Part shown: positions 1 to 8,430 of the stretch, in pieces | How positions within the stretch are numbered: the first letter of the stretch is position 1 | How the letters are laid out: the number at the start of each line of letters is the position of its first letter | From: Ignavibacteriota bacterium | GTDB taxonomy: Bacteria > Bacteroidota > Ignavibacteria > UBA10030 > UBA6906 | Assembly: GCA_016707525.1 (NCBI GenBank) | Contig: JADJHP010000001.1 | Span: forward strand, 372,001-436,000 | Direction: 5' to 3' | DNA length: 64,000 bases | The notes under the pieces: generated by a model | The model's database searches: none | Told to the model about the DNA's origin: nothing | The model's input: the letters and a program-made list of their open reading frames with translations, nothing else | Program-made: the position numbers and the translations under genes

Positions 1-620
1 GCCGTGCTGATCACCCAGACGACCACCCGGTATTCCAGGCCGGAGTAGAGCGGCACTTCGGCAATGCCCTGGGCGATGCCCACCGTGAAGGGGTTCAGTG
101 TTGCACCCGCGAAGCCGGCGGCCGCACCGAGAAAGGGGATCGCTGTTCCCACGAGCGAGTCGTAGCCAAGCGAGATCGCCAGGGGGATGAAGATCAGGAC
201 GAACGGCATGACCTCCTCGGACATACCGAACACCGTCCCCCCGATGGAGAAGAGGGTCATGGTGACAGGGATGAAGAACTTCTGGAGGTGCGGTTTGTGC
301 GCGAAGGTGTAGCCGATGCGTTGCACCGAAACGGCGACTGCCCCGGTCTTTTGCACGACGGCGAACGCGCCGCCGATGATAAAGACGAACACAATGATGG
401 AGGATGCCTGCAGGAAGCCTTTGACCGGGGCGGTGAAAATGGCGCCGATGCCCTGAGGCGCGCTGGGTGCGTAGGTGAAGGAGCCCGGGACCACGAGCGT
501 CCGGCCGTCATGGGTCTCGCGCTTATATTCACCACCGGGGACGAACCACGTCGCGATCGCCACGAGGACGACGACCGCGTAGATCATGACGAGCGTATTG
601 AAGGTAAAGGACTGTTTCAT
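1..620 (-). CDS. YfcC-family (C4-dicarboxylate/basic amino acid type) transporter, 3' part outside window
   Basis: Inner-membrane carrier of the YfcC/DcuC-like family, whose members are proposed arginine-ornithine or dicarboxylate antiporters. Only the first 206 codons are visible; the rest lies beyond the left edge. The translation begins MKQSFTFNTLVMIYAVVV and shows one N-terminal membrane helix, a short periplasmic stretch with PGGEY, then the family-like segments GMSEEVMPF and NPFTVGIA between further hydrophobic helices. The start ATG (618-620) shares its A with the TGA stop of the cyanophycinase gene, so translation is probably coupled. Its position as the third gene after two peptidases suggests it imports or exchanges a peptide breakdown product, perhaps arginine. 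The family is clear; the substrate is inference. Confidence 0.8.
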   Translation of the reverse strand, partial: MKQSFTFNTLVMIYAVVVLVAIATWFVPGGEYKRETHDGRTLVVPGSFTYAPSAPQGIGAIFTAPVKGFLQASSIIVFVFIIGGAFAVVQKTGAVAVSVQRIGYTFAHKPHLQKFFIPVTMTLFSIGGTVFGMSEEVMPFVLIFIPLAISLGYDSLVGTAIPFLGAAAGFAGATLNPFTVGIAQGIAEVPLYSGLEYRVVVWVIST

Positions 621-1510
621 CAGTTCTTCCGTCCCGGGCGGACCTGGAGCGTTTTCAGGTCGAAGGATTCGCCCGTGCTGAAGATGTGCGTGGTGATGTT
701 GCGCGCTGCAAGGTTGCCATGAGGGTCGGTGTGGATGTTGCGGGCTTTGCGGGGATCCAGCACGACCGCTGTACCTTCGCCCATCACTTCCGCCGTTCCA
801 CCCGGTTTTACAATGAGTGCCGTGGATTCGTCGATACCGATCCCGGGGAGGGTGGGGTTCTCGAATACCACGCTGATCAAGCGGTTCAGTCTCTTCCGTT
901 TGACGAAATGCTGGTCGATGATGACGTTGTCGAGGAACCCGAGTCCTTCGATCGTTTGGACGTTGCCCTTCAGGATCGACACGAAGATGTTGGAGCTGTC
1001 CTTGTTGATCAGTTCGTCCCCCGTGATCATCACTCTGCTCATGATCGCCGCACCGGCGCTGGTACCGCCGATGACGGCTCCCGCATGGTAAAGGCTGTGC
1101 AGTTTCTTCTGAAGAGGGGTACCAACGATCACCCGTGTGATGAACACCTGATCGCCGCCGGAAAAGAACACCCCCGTCACGCCGCTCAGTGTGGCGGACG
1201 TGCTTTCCGCCATCGCCTCCGCGCGGGTTGGGATGAGTGCCCGGACATCCGTGACGCCGAGCCCGTGGAATTCCGCCACATAGTCCTTCCCGGTCTGCTC
1301 GGGTTCGCTGCTGGCAAGCGGTATGACGATGATCTTCGCACGGCCGGGCCCGCCGGCGAGATCCACAAAATGCTTCATGATCGCGGTCGTGCGCTCACCG
1401 CCCCCGATGATCACCAGATGCCCTTTGGCTTCACCGGCCACTGCAGACGTCAGCGCCAGTCCCGCGATGAGACTGAGGAGAAGAGGGAGGAGCGTGCGGA
1501 ATGGTCTCAT
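620..1510 (-). CDS. cphB: cyanophycinase-like peptidase, S51 family, exported
   Basis: Serine exopeptidase of family S51. Cyanophycinases split the Arg/Asp storage polymer cyanophycin into beta-Asp-Arg dipeptides. The 296-residue product starts with a signal peptide (MRPFRTLLPLLLSLIAGLALTSAVAG), so it probably acts outside the cytoplasm. Family motifs follow: HLVIIGGGER near residue 31, FFSGGDQVFITR near 115, and the nucleophile-elbow motif GGTSAGAAIMS near 147, whose Ser is the expected nucleophile. It overlaps the upstream M20 peptidase gene by 4 bp (ATGA) and the downstream transporter by 1 bp. This arrangement fits scavenging of external cyanophycin or isoaspartyl peptides. S51 also includes alpha-aspartyl dipeptidase PepE, but the length and signal peptide favour cyanophycinase. 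Confidence 0.8.
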   Translation of the reverse strand: MRPFRTLLPLLLSLIAGLALTSAVAGEAKGHLVIIGGGERTTAIMKHFVDLAGGPGRAKIIVIPLASSEPEQTGKDYVAEFHGLGVTDVRALIPTRAEAMAESTSATLSGVTGVFFSGGDQVFITRVIVGTPLQKKLHSLYHAGAVIGGTSAGAAIMSRVMITGDELINKDSSNIFVSILKGNVQTIEGLGFLDNVIIDQHFVKRKRLNRLISVVFENPTLPGIGIDESTALIVKPGGTAEVMGEGTAVVLDPRKARNIHTDPHGNLAARNITTHIFSTGESFDLKTLQVRPGRKN

Positions 1511-2622
1511 GTGCGTCCCGATACACGTTTGATGATCTCGAATGCAATTTCTTCGGTCTTGACGAGGTCCTCGATGAGGATGAATTCATCGTCGCCGTGC
1601 GGGTTCTGGGCGCCGATGCCGAGATTGACGGCCGGAACTCCCTTGCCGTTCAGCATGTTGGCGTCGCTACCGCCGAGGTATTCGATAGGATTGGGTTTCA
1701 GGCCAACGGAAAGCAGGATCTCATCCGTCATGCGGATGAGATCGCTGTCCGTCGCGAGCCTGAACGGGGCGAAGTCTTCCTGCGCCTGGAACTCTACGGC
1801 ACCACCGAACTCCGAAGCCACGGACTGGAAGGTCTCGCGAAGGAACGCGAGGTGTTCCTCGATGACGCGCTTGTCATATTCACGCACTTCGCCTTCGAGC
1901 TTGCATTGCGCGGGAACAACGTTCGTCGCCGTCCCACCGTGGATCATGCCGATATTCGTGGTCATCGTCGGGCTCAGGCGCCCCTGCGGGATCCGGCGGA
2001 TGGCCTCTGCGGCCATGGTAATGGCGCTCACACCCTTTTCGGGTGCGACGGCGGCATGCGAGGGCTTGCCGATGAAGGTCGCGGTGTACAGGGAGCAACC
2101 GACACATGACTGAATGTACGTGCCGGGCCGTTTCGAGCAATCAAACACGAAGCACTGCTTGACATTATACGGAGCAAGGTCGACGTACTTCGAGCCGTAG
2201 AGGCCGAGTTCTTCGCCGACACTGAACACGACGATGAAATTGGCTTTCGCTCCCGAAAGGGCATGCTGGCGGAGGGCGTGCATGAGCACTGCCGTGCCGG
2301 CGCGGTTGTCCACGCCCAGGGCCGTTGTCCCGTCACTGGAGATGCGGGTGTCGGTCACCACCGGATTGACATGGAGTGTCGGGCGGGGTGTATCCATATG
2401 GGCCAGAAGAGCGACCGCCGGAAGAGCCGGGTCGAACCCCGCGGGAATACAAATGAGGTTGCCACACTCTCCCTGGAAATGCGGAGCGGTGTTGTCCTCC
2501 ACGACCTTCACCGAGAGCCCGTCCAGGTATGCCCTGACGAATTCCGCCATCGGGCGTTCGCGGAGCGACTGGGCTTCCACCTTGACTGCATTGACAAAGA
2601 GTGAAACCAGATCTGAATGCAT
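1507..2622 (-). CDS. M20/M42-type zinc metallopeptidase (peptidase T-like)
   Basis: Cytoplasmic dinuclear-zinc aminopeptidase or dipeptidase of 371 residues; no signal peptide is seen. Metal-binding motifs are visible in order: LLAHMDTP (first His and Asp), GVDNRAGTAVLMHAL (bridging Asp), FSVGEELGLYGSKY (catalytic Glu and metal Glu), VFDCS, and a C-terminal LNLGIGAQNPHG with the last His. The lid-domain segment AHAAVAPEKGVSAI-type (SHAAVAPEKGVSAI here) is typical of PepT-like M20B enzymes. It is the first gene of the operon, 54 bp downstream of a strong promoter. With an S51 peptidase next to it, a role in cutting the released dipeptides is a reasonable inference, but the exact substrate cannot be read from sequence. 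Confidence 0.82.
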   Translation of the reverse strand: MHSDLVSLFVNAVKVEAQSLRERPMAEFVRAYLDGLSVKVVEDNTAPHFQGECGNLICIPAGFDPALPAVALLAHMDTPRPTLHVNPVVTDTRISSDGTTALGVDNRAGTAVLMHALRQHALSGAKANFIVVFSVGEELGLYGSKYVDLAPYNVKQCFVFDCSKRPGTYIQSCVGCSLYTATFIGKPSHAAVAPEKGVSAITMAAEAIRRIPQGRLSPTMTTNIGMIHGGTATNVVPAQCKLEGEVREYDKRVIEEHLAFLRETFQSVASEFGGAVEFQAQEDFAPFRLATDSDLIRMTDEILLSVGLKPNPIEYLGGSDANMLNGKGVPAVNLGIGAQNPHGDDEFILIEDLVKTEEIAFEIIKRVSGRT

Positions 2623-2675
2623 GGTGTGAATGTTTTCTCGGATGAGGGGGGAGGTGAAACTTTCGTTTCGTGAGC

Positions 2676-2704
2676 AATATAGTGCTCTCGAACCGACTTG
2701 TCAA
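2676..2704 (-). promoter_or_regulatory. sigma70-type promoter of the cyanophycinase operon
   Basis: On the minus strand TTGACA (2699-2704) is followed after exactly 17 bp by TATATT (2676-2681). Transcription would start near 2669, leaving a leader of about 45 nt before the peptidase ATG at 2622. Confidence 0.8.
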
Positions 2705-2838
2705 GCGGAATTTCTTGGTTGTGGCTAAGAAATGCACGTCCGGTTGTCCTCCGGTCAGAGGATTCCCGGCGGGGGAGGAGCAGGGTTCAATTTGCCCGGG
2801 CGCTTGATGTCCCGGTCCGGGGGATCAAATCGTGGATC

Positions 2839-3564
2839 TCAAGAGCGGAGTGCTTCGATGATGCGCGACACTTTGTCGGCGTCCACCACTCTGCGTTCTC
2901 CCGTCCGGAAGAGACCGCCAGAGATCTCCTCATGTGCCGGAGATGTCGCTCCCGATCCCACATGGATATCCCTCACGCCGGTCTTCTCCCTTATCTCCCG
3001 GGCATTCCCGGCTGTGATCCCGACCCCCGCCATGATCTCGATGCGGCCGCTGGCCTGCAAGATCAGTTGTCGTAACACCTCGATGCCCCTTGCCGCCGAT
3101 GGCGCCTGGCCTGAGGTCAGCACCCGACGGACGCCGGAGGCGATCAGGACTTCAAGGGATCGGAGAGGATCGGTGGTAGCGTCGAAGGCGCGGTGAAACG
3201 TGACGATCATCGGGCTTGCGAGCGCAACCAGCTCGCGTGTCCTGGGCTCGTCGACCACGCCATCCCGTGTCAGGATGCCAAACACTACGCCATCCGCCCC
3301 GAGCTCCCGTGCAAAGGTTACATCCCTCTTCATCACCTCATATTCCGCATCGCTGTAGCAGAAGTCCCCGGCCCGCGGCCTGATCATGACATGGATGCCT
3401 ATGCTTGTGGTACTCCGGGCCGCGGCGATCATGCCGGCACTCGGGGTTATGCCGTCCTCAGCGAGATCCGCGCAGAGTTCAACCCGTTGGGCGCCTCCCC
3501 GCTCAGCAGCGATGCACGATTCGACAGAGTCGAGGCAGATTTCGAGTACCGTTGGTAGGTTCAT
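2839..3564 (-). CDS. cutC: CutC family protein
   Basis: A 241-residue TIM-barrel protein of the CutC family, historically called a copper homeostasis protein although its biochemical role is unsettled. The N-terminus LEICLDSVESCIAAERGGA and the segment RVELCADLAEDGITPS are the family signature. They are followed by IHVMIRPRAGDFCYSDAE and VTFHRAFDAT, whose charged residues sit at the barrel mouth. Length matches the family. The start ATG has a good ribosome site (GAGGA just upstream). It stands alone: the gene in front is the initiator tRNA with its own terminator, and the operon behind has its own promoter. Confidence 0.92.
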   Translation of the reverse strand: MNLPTVLEICLDSVESCIAAERGGAQRVELCADLAEDGITPSAGMIAAARSTTSIGIHVMIRPRAGDFCYSDAEYEVMKRDVTFARELGADGVVFGILTRDGVVDEPRTRELVALASPMIVTFHRAFDATTDPLRSLEVLIASGVRRVLTSGQAPSAARGIEVLRQLILQASGRIEIMAGVGITAGNAREIREKTGVRDIHVGSGATSPAHEEISGGLFRTGERRVVDADKVSRIIEALRS

Positions 3565-3662
3565 TTCCTCAGATCCCGATCATTGGCTATAGAAGAAGTG
3601 CCGGCCATTGAATGGAACAGGGGGTAGATGGGGCCGGAACCTGGAGTAAGCGCCTGAAAGCG

Positions 3663-3692
3663 AAAAAGGCATCCGGTTGAGGGATGCCTTTT
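3663..3692 (-). terminator. intrinsic terminator of the initiator tRNA gene
   Basis: A perfect 11-bp stem (3664-3674 with 3682-3692) and a 7-nt loop. On the minus strand the stem ends in a run of five T. It lies 14 bp beyond the 3' end of the tRNA. Confidence 0.85.
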
Positions 3693-3705
3693 CGTACAGC
3701 GGTTG

Positions 3706-3778
<73 letters not shown>

Positions 3779-3803
3779 GTGTGTACATCTTTAACAGCGA
3801 ATA

Positions 3804-3832
3804 AATATAACAACTCCGGGGGTCAGAGTCAA
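3804..3832 (-). promoter_or_regulatory. promoter of tRNA-fMet
   Basis: Minus strand TTGACT (3827-3832), 17-bp spacer, TATATT (3804-3809). Transcription would begin about 20 bp before the mature tRNA 5' end. Confidence 0.8.
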
Positions 3833-3995
3833 GTCCGGCAACCGATATCTTTTATAGTGCCTCACAACCAGTTCGACCCCAGTTCTCGTGGCTTTTAGAG
3901 CATTTCTTGTCTCTTCGCGGGGGGCGCGCGCACGATCTGAACAAGAATCCTTTCGGTACTGGTCGCTTGCCGTGGTCAAATGAGCGGGTGGGAAT

Positions 3996-4550
3996 CTATT
4001 GAGTGTTCACGTCCACCCAGCGCGCGAAGCTCTGCATGAATTTCGTCAGGAAGGCCTTCGTCGAGTCATTGATCAGCAGACCCTGCTCGTCGAAGAGCTT
4101 TCCGACATTGCCGATGTAGGCCTCCGGTCCCGCCATTGCGGGAACGTTCAGGCAGACGAGCATCTGCCGGAGGTGGTGGTGTGCCCCGAATCCACTGATC
4201 CCTCCGGTGGAGATACTGACGACTCCACCAGGTTTCCCGTCCCATACGTTCTGCCCCTTCGGGCGCGATGCGACATCGATCGCGTTCTTGAGCGCCGCCG
4301 GGATCGACCGGTTGAACTCCGGCGTAATGAAGAGAACGCCGTCGAACGGTTTGAGGCGAGCACGGAACTCCACCCACTCCGGCGGTGGCGCGCTTTCACG
4401 GTCCTCATTATAGAAGGAGAGATGGCCGATCTCAAGGATCTCCATCGTCAGAGACGCGGGCGCGACAGCCATCAGTGCCTTCGCCGTCTTGCGACTGTAG
4501 GCTTCCTTCCTCAGACTTCCGACGAATACCGCGATGCGATGTGATCCCAT
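3996..4550 (-). CDS. NADPH-dependent FMN reductase / quinone reductase
   Basis: Flavodoxin-fold oxidoreductase of 184 residues that uses FMN and NAD(P)H to reduce flavin, quinones or oxyanions such as chromate. The phosphate-binding loop GSLRKEAYSRKTAKAL follows the first strand. The second signature, FITPEFNRSIPAALKNAID, forms the flavin edge, and STGGISGFGAHHHLRQ is the third FMN loop. The length is normal for the ArsH/ChrR-like family. The start chosen is the ATG at 4550, because AGAAGG lies about 8 nt upstream; two in-frame ATGs further upstream overlap this ribosome site. It is a single gene with tRNA-fMet behind it and DUF2891 in front. Confidence 0.87.
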   Translation of the reverse strand: MGSHRIAVFVGSLRKEAYSRKTAKALMAVAPASLTMEILEIGHLSFYNEDRESAPPPEWVEFRARLKPFDGVLFITPEFNRSIPAALKNAIDVASRPKGQNVWDGKPGGVVSISTGGISGFGAHHHLRQMLVCLNVPAMAGPEAYIGNVGKLFDEQGLLINDSTKAFLTKFMQSFARWVDVNTQ

Positions 4551-4638
4551 GCTCATCCCTTCTGGAAAAACCTTCACTGGTACATGGACCCCGTGCCGGC
4601 TGCACCCGTAAGAACGTGGTGGCCAGCGCAGACCCCGA

Positions 4639-5745
4639 TCAAGGCTGAGTTAACAGCAGAACTGCAAAGGACGCAAGCCAATGCTCTCCTTCGTAGTTGC
4701 CGCTGGCGACATATGACAGGCCGGCTGTTTCATGGACACGGGCCGATGCGAGCAGCGTGGCCTTGAGCGGATCATCGTTCGCGAGTGCCGATGCGATACC
4801 ACGCATGGCCCAGGCCCGGCTCAGGTTCAATCCATCCAGATGGACGAGCTTAGGATCTGACCGGTCCGTGACGATTGCCGGATGCAACAGCGCCGGTCTC
4901 TCGGGACCGGCAAGCTCGCGCCCGAAGGTCTTGAACCAGCTCCGGAAATCACCCTGAGGCAGGACGCGCCTCATCAGATCCGCTTCCATCAATGCCGGGG
5001 AGAAGAAATCCTCACCACCCGGTTCCCAGGTGAGAGGATACTCCGAATCCTTACCGAAATACTCCTTGCTCCGGGCATCCACAAGCGCCACAAGTGCGGA
5101 ATCCTTTACTGATCGTGCATAGTCCAAGGCAAAGATGAGTCCGAATGCTGTATTGGGATGAACACCAGTGCGGATCGGGTAGTTCTGTTTGGGGAGGAAT
5201 GCCATGTACCGCTTCACGATGGCCCGGGTGAGCGGTTCGAGTGCAGAAGACCAGCGCTGTGCGTCAGGGTCGTCCCATTCGTGAAGCTCCTGAGCGAGCT
5301 TGAGGAGCCACGCCCACCCGTACGTCCGCTCGAACGATGTTCGTCCGCGTTGATCGAGATACGATGCTTCCATGCGTACATTGGCGGGGTCGAGATTCTA
5401 TTGATGACGGCCCGTATCCGGCCTGCTTCCCGGCAGGCCGGGGACGGAGCGGAGAAGCCGGACAAGCATCCAGTGGCCATGCACCGAGGAATGCCAATCG
5501 TAGCAGCCATAGAAACTAGGATGAAGAGAGCGTGGGGAACGAACTTCGCTGGAGTCGTTCATCACGTGGTCGAGCTTGTTCGGATACTCGCGTTGAACGC
5601 ATCGCAAAGCGATCTGCGTGAAGCGGGAAGCGGTCTCTACCATGATCGCGCCGGCGGGCTGATCCTGTCCGTGGACGTTCGATTGCAGCGTGCACGCAAG
5701 TATCGAGATCACGACAGCAACCTGCCGGAAGTTCGTCGTCTTCAA
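4639..5745 (-). pseudogene. DUF2891 secreted protein, reading frame interrupted by two compensating indels
   Basis: A predicted exported protein of unknown function in the DUF2891 family. The N-terminal part begins at TTG 5745, with AGGAGG five nt upstream, and gives a signal peptide (KTTNFRQVAVVISILAC). The conserved FYGCYDWHSSVHGHW follows, then LVRLLRS or its like. The C-terminal part (from 5373) continues with SFERTYGWAWLLKLAQEL and GVHPNTAFGL. Between them, an extra base in the CCC run at 5429-5431 and a missing base at 5396-5397 shift the frame twice within 35 bp. Correcting both gives one continuous 368-residue protein of normal DUF2891 length. The net shift is zero, so this may be a sequencing error and not a true pseudogene. 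Confidence 0.8.
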
Positions 5746-7346
5746 GCGGCCTCCTGTGGAATGGCTTCCCACAAGAACGCCCAATCTTCGTGGAAAAGCA
5801 ATGCGCGGGATGCAATGGCGATGGCAGGTGTTCTTCGGGTCGATCCCGGGAGGGGAGTGAGAGGCGACCGCACGTCCCAATGAGGTGCCGGGCGGATTCG
5901 AACCGCCGAAAAAGAGTTTTGCAGACTCTCCCCTTGACCACTCGGGCACGGCACCGGATGCCGTACCGGACCCCGAAAGGTCCGGTACGGTCGGCATCTT
6001 CTGGCATGTTCCTGCTTCGCTGCGGCACCCTCCGACCGCATCGAGGCGATGCGGAAATCTTCGATGATGTCATCGATGTGCTCGATCCCCACTGACACCC
6101 GCACGAGTTCCGGTGTCACGCCCGAATCGGCCTGCTCCTTAGCGGACAACTGTTGATGCGTCGTCGATGCAGGATGGATCACGAGCGTCTTGGCATCGCC
6201 GACGTTGGCAAGGAGACTTGCCAGCTTCAGGTTGTCGATGAGTGCGCGGCCTGCATCATGTCCGCCCTTGATCCCGAATACGAGTACCCCGCCGAACTGG
6301 CCTTCGCGAAGATACTTCTTCGCGTTCTTGTGGTAGGGGTGGTCTTCAAGGCCCGGATAGGATACCCACGTCACCAGGGGATGCTTCTTCAGCCATCGGG
6401 CAAGTGCCAGCGCGTTGTCGCTGTGCCGCTGCACACGGAGCGAAAGGGTCTCAAGTCCCTGCAGGAGCAGGAATGCATTGAAGGGGCTCAGTGCCGGTCC
6501 GAGATCACGCAACTGCTCCACGCGCGCGCGGATGATGAACGCGATATTGCCCAGCTGGCCGGGTGTGCCGAAGACGTCCCAGAACTTCAACCCGTGATAT
6601 CCCGGACTCGGTTCGGTGAAGAGCGGGAATTTGCCGTTCCCCCAATCGAACTTCCCGGAATCCACGATGACCCCGCCGATCGACGTGCCATGCCCGCCGA
6701 TCCACTTCGTCGCGGAATGGACGACTATGTCCGCTCCGTGCTTCATGGGTTGCGCCAGATACCCACCCGCACCGAAGGTATTATCCACGATGAGCGGGAT
6801 CTTGTGCTTGTGGGCAACGGCGGCAATGGCCTCGAAGTCGGGCACGTTCAACCGCGGATTGCCGATGGTTTCAAGGTAGAGTGCCTTGGTCTTTGCGTCG
6901 ATCTGCTTTTCGAATCCGGCGGGGTCGTCGCCTTCGACGAACTTCACGTTGATCCCGAGGCGGGGGAGGGTCACTTTGAACTGGTTGTAGGTCCCACCGT
7001 AGAGAAGGCTGGTCGACACGATGTTGTCGCCTGCTTCCGCGATCGTGGATATGGCGATGAACTGCGCCGCCTGTCCCGATGCCACTGCCAGTGCCGCGAC
7101 CCCGCCTTCCAGCGCGGCGATGCGCTCCTCGAAGACGGCATTGGTCGGATTCATGATGCGTGTGTAGATATTTCCGAACTCCTGCAAGCCAAACAACGCC
7201 GCTGCATGGTTCGCATTGTTGAAGACGTACGACGTGGTCTGATAGATCGGCACGGCGCGGGCATTCGTTGTAGGGTCCGGAATCTGGCCCGCATGCAGTT
7301 GCAGGGTTTCGAATCGATACGTGCGTTTCTGTTCGGTTGCGCTCAT
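5742..7346 (-). CDS. metY: O-acetylhomoserine sulfhydrylase (MetY-type), no stop codon before tRNA-Cys
   Basis: PLP enzyme of the Cys/Met metabolism family that makes homocysteine from O-acetylhomoserine and sulfide. The conserved 430 residues are complete: ETLQLHAGQIPDPTTNARA at the start, YTRIMNPTNAVFEERIAALE, the PLP lysine K214 in HSATKWIGGHGTSIGG, and the C-terminal DSGVTPELVRVSVGIEHID. The start ATG 7346 follows AGGAACAGG. After residue 431 (about 6056) the frame does not stop. It runs through the tRNA-Cys gene to TGA at 5742, giving 534 codons. Both other frames are also open between 6056 and the tRNA, so a single indel would not restore a stop. It is cotranscribed with the DUF4395 and thioredoxin genes. 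Confidence 0.88.
   Translation of the reverse strand: MSATEQKRTYRFETLQLHAGQIPDPTTNARAVPIYQTTSYVFNNANHAAALFGLQEFGNIYTRIMNPTNAVFEERIAALEGGVAALAVASGQAAQFIAISTIAEAGDNIVSTSLLYGGTYNQFKVTLPRLGINVKFVEGDDPAGFEKQIDAKTKALYLETIGNPRLNVPDFEAIAAVAHKHKIPLIVDNTFGAGGYLAQPMKHGADIVVHSATKWIGGHGTSIGGVIVDSGKFDWGNGKFPLFTEPSPGYHGLKFWDVFGTPGQLGNIAFIIRARVEQLRDLGPALSPFNAFLLLQGLETLSLRVQRHSDNALALARWLKKHPLVTWVSYPGLEDHPYHKNAKKYLREGQFGGVLVFGIKGGHDAGRALIDNLKLASLLANVGDAKTLVIHPASTTHQQLSAKEQADSGVTPELVRVSVGIEHIDDIIEDFRIASMRSEGAAAKQEHARRCRPYRTFRGPVRHPVPCPSGQGESLQNSFSAVRIRPAPHWDVRSPLTPLPGSTRRTPAIAIASRALLFHEDWAFLWEAIPQEAA
5883..5955 (-). tRNA. tRNA-Cys (GCA)
   Basis: Full cloverleaf: 7-bp acceptor stem GGTGCCG/CGGCACC, anticodon stem AGAGT/ACTCT around CTGCAAA with anticodon GCA, T arm GGCGG TTCGAAT CCGCC, discriminator U73 as expected for cysteine. 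CCA is not encoded. It lies on the same strand as metY and inside the open frame that continues from it. No promoter is seen between metY and the tRNA, so it is probably made from the metY transcript. Confidence 0.95.
5961..5990 (-). other. perfect hairpin 5 bp upstream of tRNA-Cys
   Basis: A 12-bp perfect stem (5961-5972 with 5979-5990) with a 6-nt loop, between the end of the conserved metY domain and the tRNA 5' end. No T run follows on either strand, so it is not a standard terminator. It may protect or time RNase P processing, or hold the 3' end of metY mRNA. Confidence 0.6.
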
Positions 7347-7435
7347 GTCCTGTTCCTGTATGTGTGATGGTGCGATGGAGATCCCCGTCGGGCGTTGACA
7401 GGGGTGCGTCGTTTGCGTTTTCAAGGGAGTATCGT

Positions 7436-7870
7436 TCAGCCTGACGGGCTTCCGAAATGCCTCCGGATCTGCCCGAGCAAGGCGTGTGCACCGATCAGGC
7501 CCGGATTCCATGCGACGACCTGCCCGTCCGCGCCGATCAACAGGGTTGTCGGCACGGTGACGATGCGCATCCTCCGGGCGAGATCTGCTTCAGCCACTGC
7601 GTCGTGGCGTGACAGGGCGACTGCTCTTCCTTCAGCGGCAAGCACCGTCTGCAGCTCGCGGATCTCTGCTTCCTGGACTTTGCACGGAGCACAACTCCCG
7701 GACCAGAAGTAGTGAAGTGTGGGAACGCTGCTTCCGGGCGATCGTCCGCGTTCACCGGACCGCAACGCAGCGATGACGCGTGAGCGCCACAGAAAGCGAA
7801 GAGCATATCCCAGCAGGAGCAGTGCGCCCGTGATACTCGCGCTCAGCAATACTCTGTCTATCGCCGTCAT
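7436..7870 (-). CDS. membrane-anchored thioredoxin-like protein
   Basis: A 144-residue thioredoxin-fold protein with one N-terminal membrane helix (residues 7-26), so the catalytic domain probably faces the periplasm. The active site is CAPC in YFWSGSCAPCKVQEAEI; the cis-Pro loop is IVTVPTTLLIGADG. Thioredoxins next to DUF4395 genes are a recurrent pair in bacteria. The gene begins 4 bp after the DUF4395 stop and lies upstream of metY, all under the cysteine-leader region. A role in supplying reducing power to sulfur metabolism is inference. Confidence 0.85.
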   Translation of the reverse strand: MTAIDRVLLSASITGALLLLGYALRFLWRSRVIAALRSGERGRSPGSSVPTLHYFWSGSCAPCKVQEAEIRELQTVLAAEGRAVALSRHDAVAEADLARRMRIVTVPTTLLIGADGQVVAWNPGLIGAHALLGQIRRHFGSPSG

Positions 7871-7874
7871 CTGC

Positions 7875-8324
7875 TCACGCTCCCTGTGTGTTGCCGGCAG
7901 CGTGCGCCGACCGGAATTTCCGGATCTGATAATAGAGGAAGCAGCCAGCGCAGAATCCGAAGGCGAGGTTCACACCCGCGAGGACAACGACCACCCACGC
8001 GAGGATCCAGCCGGCAGCGGTGGCGCCGGTGAACAGGGCGACGGAAGCAGCGGTCAGCGTCACCCCACCAAGCATCTGTGCGAACCTGTGTGCGGACCCG
8101 TCGTCTTCCACGATCCGGGGTGTGAGAACCCCGGCCGGCAGGATCGTGGCCCTGTAGATCCACTGGAAAAGCGACAATCGCTGATCGATGACCCCTGCCA
8201 GCAGGATCACTGCCACGATGGCCGGGAGGATGGGGAAGTCAAAGATGTATCCCGCCAGGACCAGCACGATGATGCTGATCTGGTTGAACTGCAGTGCGGA
8301 GGTGTCGACGGTCTTTGCTGCCAT
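7875..8324 (-). CDS. DUF4395 integral membrane protein
   Basis: A four-helix membrane protein of 149 residues in the DUF4395 family; function unknown. The N-terminal LQFNQISIIVLVLAGYIF and the cysteine-containing C-terminal helix NLAFGFCAGCFLYYQ are the family's marks. The CxxC-like pair in that helix and the neighbouring thioredoxin suggest a redox or sulfur-transport role. The start ATG 8324 follows GAGGA and lies 49 bp downstream of the attenuator terminator, making it the first structural gene of the sulfur operon. Confidence 0.85.
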   Translation of the reverse strand: MAAKTVDTSALQFNQISIIVLVLAGYIFDFPILPAIVAVILLAGVIDQRLSLFQWIYRATILPAGVLTPRIVEDDGSAHRFAQMLGGVTLTAASVALFTGATAAGWILAWVVVVLAGVNLAFGFCAGCFLYYQIRKFRSAHAAGNTQGA

Positions 8325-8372
8325 GGCTGATGTTCCTCATGTATTCCTGTTCCTGGACGTGCGCAAAGGGCA

Positions 8373-8403
8373 ATAAAAAAGCCCTTCATGATCATGAAGG
8401 GCT
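8373..8403 (-). terminator. attenuator terminator ahead of the DUF4395-Trx-metY operon
   Basis: A perfect 24-nt palindrome (8380-8403; 12-bp stem when extruded) followed on the minus strand by six T. It sits downstream of the Cys leader peptide and upstream of the first structural gene, so transcripts must read through it. Its 5' arm GCCCTTC can instead pair with GAGGGGC in the leader (8455-8461). Confidence 0.85.
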
Positions 8404-8430
8404 CTGGCCAAATGCCGATGCGCAAACGCA

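Noticed and set aside
686..2113. Long plus-strand frame opposite the cyanophycinase and M20 genes
   Set aside because: It is antisense to two clear protein families and has no motif of its own; high GC leaves such frames open.
5742..6056. MetY as a true fusion with a 100-residue C-terminal domain
   Set aside because: The extra codons are tRNA-Cys and spacer sequence, with no domain-like composition. I treat it as a lost stop.
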